Translations under genes and position numbers: made by a program | Origin: Mesostigma viride | Lineage: Eukaryota > Streptophyta > Mesostigmatophyceae > Mesostigmatales > Mesostigmataceae | Assembly: GCA_009746045.1 (NCBI GenBank) | Contig: RPFO01000380.1 | Span: forward strand, 668,388 to 732,387 | DNA length: 64,000 nucleotides | Direction of reading: 5' to 3' | Notes under the pieces: generated by a model | Told to the model about the DNA's origin: nothing | Seen by the model: the letters and a program-made list of their open reading frames with translations, nothing else | Database searches by the model: none | In this document: positions 60,478-64,000 of the stretch, piece after piece | Layout of the letters: each line of letters begins with the position of its first letter | How positions within the stretch are numbered: position 1 is the stretch's first letter

Positions 60478-63318
60478 ATGGCAGGATCTGTAGTGGATGG
60501 GGGTGAATATGCTGAAGGAGCCCCTTACGAACCGTTAGTGGCCGCACGCTTGGCTTTGCCTGGTCCGGGGGAAGGTGGCCAAGTGGATGTGCTGAACTTA
60601 CTACCCCCCTCTTGGGGAGCAATTTTGAATGATGAGAGTAGGATGGTACGGACGCTGAGCCCAGCAGAGCGGATCTTGCAGAAGTCGATGCGGATCTCGC
60701 GGGGGTGTAGCATGGAGGAGTTCGCGCGGGTTTGCACGGTGTGTGTGGAGAGGGGGATTTTGGGTGGATTTTTTGAGGAGGAGCCGCCTATGGTGAACGG
60801 TACTTTTGGGGTCGGAAAGCCCGACGGCCGTATACGGCTGATTGTGGACAACCGGCGTGGCAACATGCCACTACCAGATCCTATGCCCGCTTTTTTACCA
60901 CACCTTGGCGTGATTTGCGATTTGCCCACGCGCGCTGGGGAGGATGTTTTTGGGGGCGTATCAGATTTGGATTCGTACTACAACAGACTCCGCCTGCCAG
61001 TTTGGATGCGGCGGTACTGTGCGTGGATGCCGGTGTGGTCGGATCTGGTGGGCCTGAGTGGGGCTCGTCGGAAGGTGTGGCCGTGGATGTTGTGCTGGCC
61101 AATGGGCAACAAGCTGGCCGTCGCGGTGGCCCAGTGTGTGCATCAGTCTGTGTTGTACCGCTGTGGCCCCAAGCCGCCGTTGGAGGCTAGTCGTGGGCTG
61201 AGCATCAACATGTCCGCGCTGATCCTGGTGGCGGAGGCCAACGAGGCGGGGGAGACCGTCCGGCTGAGGCTGGAGGAGGACCCTGCTGCGCCCTTGGCGC
61301 CCTCGCCGTGCTTCGAATCTCGGCAGGATCTGGAAGGTATGCATGCTGTGACGATCGATGACCTCCATTTCACCCACTGTGCGTCGGTGGATGGGGTGAA
61401 TCAGCAGCTAGATCGTGTTCAGGCTGCCTACGCCGCTGTTGGGCTGGTGCAGAAGTCTGACAAGGTGGTACGGGCGACAGCAGAGCAGACTGGTGTGCAG
61501 GCGGTGGGGGTCATTCACCAAAGGGATGGTGACGTGGTGCCTGTTCCTGAGCGTGTGGTGGCAGTTATCGCCGCTACTCATAGAATCTTAGATCGCGGGT
61601 TTACATACTACCGCGAACTTAGTTCTGTGCTTGGGAAGTGGGTGTGGATGCATCTGCTGTGCCGCCCCATGCTTTCGGTGTGGTCTGAGACGTACCGGCT
61701 GCTAGCAGCCATGAATGCCTCCCTGCCTGGGCGCCGCTGGCGCCTCCCTGCGGGGGCCCGCCAGGAGCTTCAGGCGGCGATCGACCTGGCCCCCTTTTTG
61801 AGGGCGGCCAGGGCCCGGCCCCTTTCTGACCGGGTCGTCGCAAGTGATGCGAGCGGCTCCGGCGGTGGGGTGGTCTACAGGGACCTGCCTGGGGCCGATT
61901 GTGCCCGGCTGGCGACCCGGCGCGAAGCGCGGGGGTGGCGGACGACAGCTTTAACGTCTGGGGAGGACTGGGACCTGGAGCGCATGGAGGAGGGGGACTA
62001 CAGCCTGCTGGATAGTGGCCACTGGCGTACGGCACTGTCCTACCGGTGGCGGGGGCAGCCTAACCACATCAACGTCAAGGAGGCGATTGCTGCGACACAG
62101 GGGGTCGAGTGGTCGTGCCGGACCAAGGCGTGTCGGGGTAAGCGAGTCGTCCGGCTCGTAGACTCCAGTGCTGTGGTGGGGGCGTTTGTCAGAGGGCGGT
62201 CGTCTTCCTACCGTCTCAACCAGCTGGTTCGACGCTACTGCGCTCTGTCACTGGCTGGCGACATGCAGAGCCACTGGGTCTGGGTGGCTACCGACCACAA
62301 CCCAGCTGACAAGGCCAGTCGGCGTGGCGCTTGGGTTCCTGACTTGACCCGGTGTGGTGACGTGCATCCCAACCCTGGGCCTGAGGGGGCGCGACGCCCT
62401 CGGGACTTGGCACTTTTGGAGGGCACAGTCAACCCTGTGTCTACCTTGCCAGCGTACCGACGTGCGGCGGCTGTCTACGTGGCGTGGGCGCCACCTGGCC
62501 CTGTCGACCCAGCTGACGCCGAAGCCATTTTCTGTGAGTGGATTTCTGCTGTCTACCATGCCAGAGGCGGGCGGGGGCGTACCTTATGCCAGCATGCCAA
62601 GGCCTGTCTGCACCTGTACTACCCCGACATTGTTCGGAATTGGGTACTGGCGGACCGCCTGCTAGCAGGTTGGCAGCGGCTTGTTCCGGCTGTCAGCCCT
62701 CCGCCTATGCCCTGGCGCCTTTGCTATTTCACTGCCCTGTTGCTAGTTTCACGTCGACAGGTGCATTTGAGTGCGTTGATTATTATTGCTTTCCAGCAGT
62801 ATTTACGCATTAGCGAGGCGCTAGGGCTGCGGGTTCGGGATGTGGCTCATCCCGGCCACCCCCTTCTCGAGCCAGGGCCCATGGTCGGTGCCCTTGTGCT
62901 GCGCAACCCCAAAACTGCGCAGGGGGCGGCCCAGCACGTCCTCGTCCGGGATCCACTTTCTTTGTGGCTCCTGCGACGTCTGACGGCTGGCCAGCCCCCG
63001 GATGCACTCCTCTTTCGAGGCTTAACGTACAGCCAGGCTAGGCAGCAGTGGGAGGCTGTGCAGGCCCGCATGAGCATCCCAGGGATGTTTTCTTTTCACA
63101 GCCTCCGGCATGGGGGGGCGACGCACGACGCCATCGCTGGCGAGTCGCCGGAGGCCATCCAGCTGCGCGGCCGGTGGGCTTCGGCCCTCTCGGTCACGCG
63201 CTACATTGGCCTCCACCGCAGCCTCCTGGGGCGCGACATCCCACCCGCCCTCTGGGCTCAGGCCCTGGGTTTTGACCCAGCGGCTTTCCGGCGCCACTTC
63301 GGTGGCGTCGAGTTTTGA
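60478..63318 (+). CDS. Retrotransposon ORF2: reverse transcriptase, RNase H and tyrosine recombinase
   Basis: Frame open from 60377; the first ATG is at 60478, with a GTG at 60388. Numbering from 60388: RT motifs at D193 (SDLDSYYNRLRLP), WPMGNKLAVA, and the catalytic pair in TIDDLH (D324-D325). RNase H motifs are VVASDASGSGGG (D487), INVKEA, LVDSSAVVG and ATDHNPADKAS. The 2A-like GDVHPNPGP spans about 657-665. The tyrosine recombinase has Arg807 (YLRISEALGL), HSLRH (H904, R907), RW (W930) and nucleophile Tyr939 (VTRYIG). All catalytic landmarks are present and no stop interrupts, so the enzyme looks intact. Having RT, RNase H and recombinase in one frame without a methyltransferase differs from typical DIRS elements. 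Confidence 0.9.
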   Translation: MAGSVVDGGEYAEGAPYEPLVAARLALPGPGEGGQVDVLNLLPPSWGAILNDESRMVRTLSPAERILQKSMRISRGCSMEEFARVCTVCVERGILGGFFEEEPPMVNGTFGVGKPDGRIRLIVDNRRGNMPLPDPMPAFLPHLGVICDLPTRAGEDVFGGVSDLDSYYNRLRLPVWMRRYCAWMPVWSDLVGLSGARRKVWPWMLCWPMGNKLAVAVAQCVHQSVLYRCGPKPPLEASRGLSINMSALILVAEANEAGETVRLRLEEDPAAPLAPSPCFESRQDLEGMHAVTIDDLHFTHCASVDGVNQQLDRVQAAYAAVGLVQKSDKVVRATAEQTGVQAVGVIHQRDGDVVPVPERVVAVIAATHRILDRGFTYYRELSSVLGKWVWMHLLCRPMLSVWSETYRLLAAMNASLPGRRWRLPAGARQELQAAIDLAPFLRAARARPLSDRVVASDASGSGGGVVYRDLPGADCARLATRREARGWRTTALTSGEDWDLERMEEGDYSLLDSGHWRTALSYRWRGQPNHINVKEAIAATQGVEWSCRTKACRGKRVVRLVDSSAVVGAFVRGRSSSYRLNQLVRRYCALSLAGDMQSHWVWVATDHNPADKASRRGAWVPDLTRCGDVHPNPGPEGARRPRDLALLEGTVNPVSTLPAYRRAAAVYVAWAPPGPVDPADAEAIFCEWISAVYHARGGRGRTLCQHAKACLHLYYPDIVRNWVLADRLLAGWQRLVPAVSPPPMPWRLCYFTALLLVSRRQVHLSALIIIAFQQYLRISEALGLRVRDVAHPGHPLLEPGPMVGALVLRNPKTAQGAAQHVLVRDPLSLWLLRRLTAGQPPDALLFRGLTYSQARQQWEAVQARMSIPGMFSFHSLRHGGATHDAIAGESPEAIQLRGRWASALSVTRYIGLHRSLLGRDIPPALWAQALGFDPAAFRRHFGGVEF

Positions 63319-63513
63319 CGTCCTCCTGTTTTTACCTCTCGTCTTTTAGCTATCAACTGACCTCACCCTTGTGTGGGAGGTCAGGGGGGAAATGGTTTAA
63401 CTAACCCGAGGGTGAACCTGGGTTGGGACAAAGTACCCCCATAGCTAGGTAGTTTAAGTTTTCTTTTTTGCATGTCCTACGTATTTTCGGCTGTTAGCCA
63501 TGTAAGGAGATGT
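63319..63513. other. Retrotransposon 3' untranslated region before B1
   Basis: Non-coding, T-rich. No further structure seen. Confidence 0.6.
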
Positions 63514-63704
63514 GGGTAGAGCAGGGGCACAGCTGCTGTGGGCTGGCCCTGCACATTCACATAGTGTGCTCACCCTAGCATACAGATGGCCGTGTTGCCA
63601 TCTGGTAGACATGTCTGTGTTATTCCACCGTATAGAGCTAGCACACATATTGTAATAAATTTGATGTTTTGTGGTGATGCATGCAAAGCAAGGCAAGGCC
63701 AGAA
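63514..63704 (+). repeat. Split direct repeat B1
   Basis: Starts GGGTAGAGCAGGGGCACAGC and matches 63943-64000 for all 58 bp visible. Its right limit is set at A2 by analogy with PAT elements, where B1 and A2 are contiguous. Confidence 0.75.
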
Positions 63705-63918
63705 ATGGATTTGGTGAGCTATGCTCATTTTATCTATGACTAACCTGCTGAGCGGAGAATGCAACGCCGTATAGCACCAAAAGAAAAAATAATTTTAGAA
63801 AAAATATTTTTTGTGCTGGCACCCGTACCCCAGCCACCCAGGTAGGGGTTGGCTGGAGAGGTGGTTGCTATAAAGGGTGGGCTTCCATTCTAGGGAAGCA
63901 GGTTGTTTTCTTTTGCCT
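63705..63918 (+). repeat. Split direct repeat A2
   Basis: Copy of A1 at a fixed offset of 4,898 bp, identical by eye, including the TATAAAG at 63869-63875. A 24-bp C-rich spacer separates it from B2. Confidence 0.92.
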
Positions 63919-63942
63919 CCCACCCGCCCACCCTGGCAAAAG

Positions 63943-64000
63943 GGGTAGAGCAGGGGCACAGCTGCTGTGGGCTGGCCCTGCACATTCACATAGTGTGCTC
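63943..64000 (+). repeat. Split direct repeat B2, truncated by the window edge
   Basis: GGGTAGAGCAGGGGCACAGC through CACATAGTGTGCTC, identical to B1. The remainder lies beyond 64000. Confidence 0.88.

Larger units (their letters stand above)
58807..64000 (+). mobile_element. PAT-like tyrosine-recombinase retrotransposon, right end cut by window
   Basis: Order A1 (58807-59020), ORF1, ORF2, B1 (63514 up to 63704), A2 (63705-63918), then B2 (63943 onward). A1 and A2 appear identical over 214 bp; B1 and B2 match over the 58 bp visible. This split-direct-repeat layout is that of PAT/Ngaro-type elements, which replicate by reverse transcription and insert through a tyrosine recombinase instead of a DDE integrase. 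No methyltransferase domain is seen. The right terminus lies outside the window. Confidence 0.9.

Overview
The window is nuclear DNA of a GC-rich, intron-rich eukaryote, most likely a green alga. The grounds are GT-AG introns with GTGAGT/GTGCGT donors and CAG acceptors, a plant/algal-type DEG9 protease, and a tyrosine-recombinase retrotransposon with split direct repeats, a class known from volvocine algae. All gene models were built by hand from reading frames, splice-site phase and family resemblance; no alignment or transcript was available.

Layout. (1) 726-35906, plus strand: MDN1 (midasin/Rea1), the six-AAA-ring ATPase that remodels pre-60S ribosomes. Its 5' end lies before the window. 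I place 21 coding exons with consistent phases, including one uninterrupted 15.65-kb exon (4672-20323), an Asp/Glu-rich exon (29036-31264) and the C-terminal MIDAS exons. The visible part encodes about 7,266 residues. (2) 35907-39307: gene-poor spacer with a foldback element, a SINE-like insertion with target duplications and paralogous repeat copies. (3) 45640-39308, minus strand: a five-exon gene for a 725-residue protein with an N-terminal ubiquitin-like region, one transmembrane segment and a luminal atypical-kinase-like domain. (4) 47000-57217, plus strand: an 11-exon DEG9-type trypsin/PDZ protease of 574 residues, divergent from gene 3. (5) 57494-58812: a short palindromic element and a perfect ATGG tetranucleotide array of about 1.14 kb. 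(6) 58807 to beyond 64000: a PAT-like retrotransposon with a gag-like ORF1, one ORF carrying reverse transcriptase, RNase H and tyrosine recombinase, and A1/B1-A2/B2 split repeats. A 2A-like motif lies between RNase H and recombinase.

Two features stand out. First, many introns carry tandem arrays (units of 3 to 65 nt), and in several introns of all three genes the array or duplication includes a copy of the preceding exon end and its 5' splice site. Second, the retrotransposon has an unusual gene order and candidate 2A site, and abuts the tetranucleotide array. MDN1 acts in nuclear ribosome assembly and the DEG9-like protease is predicted nuclear; no operon-like functional grouping is expected or claimed.
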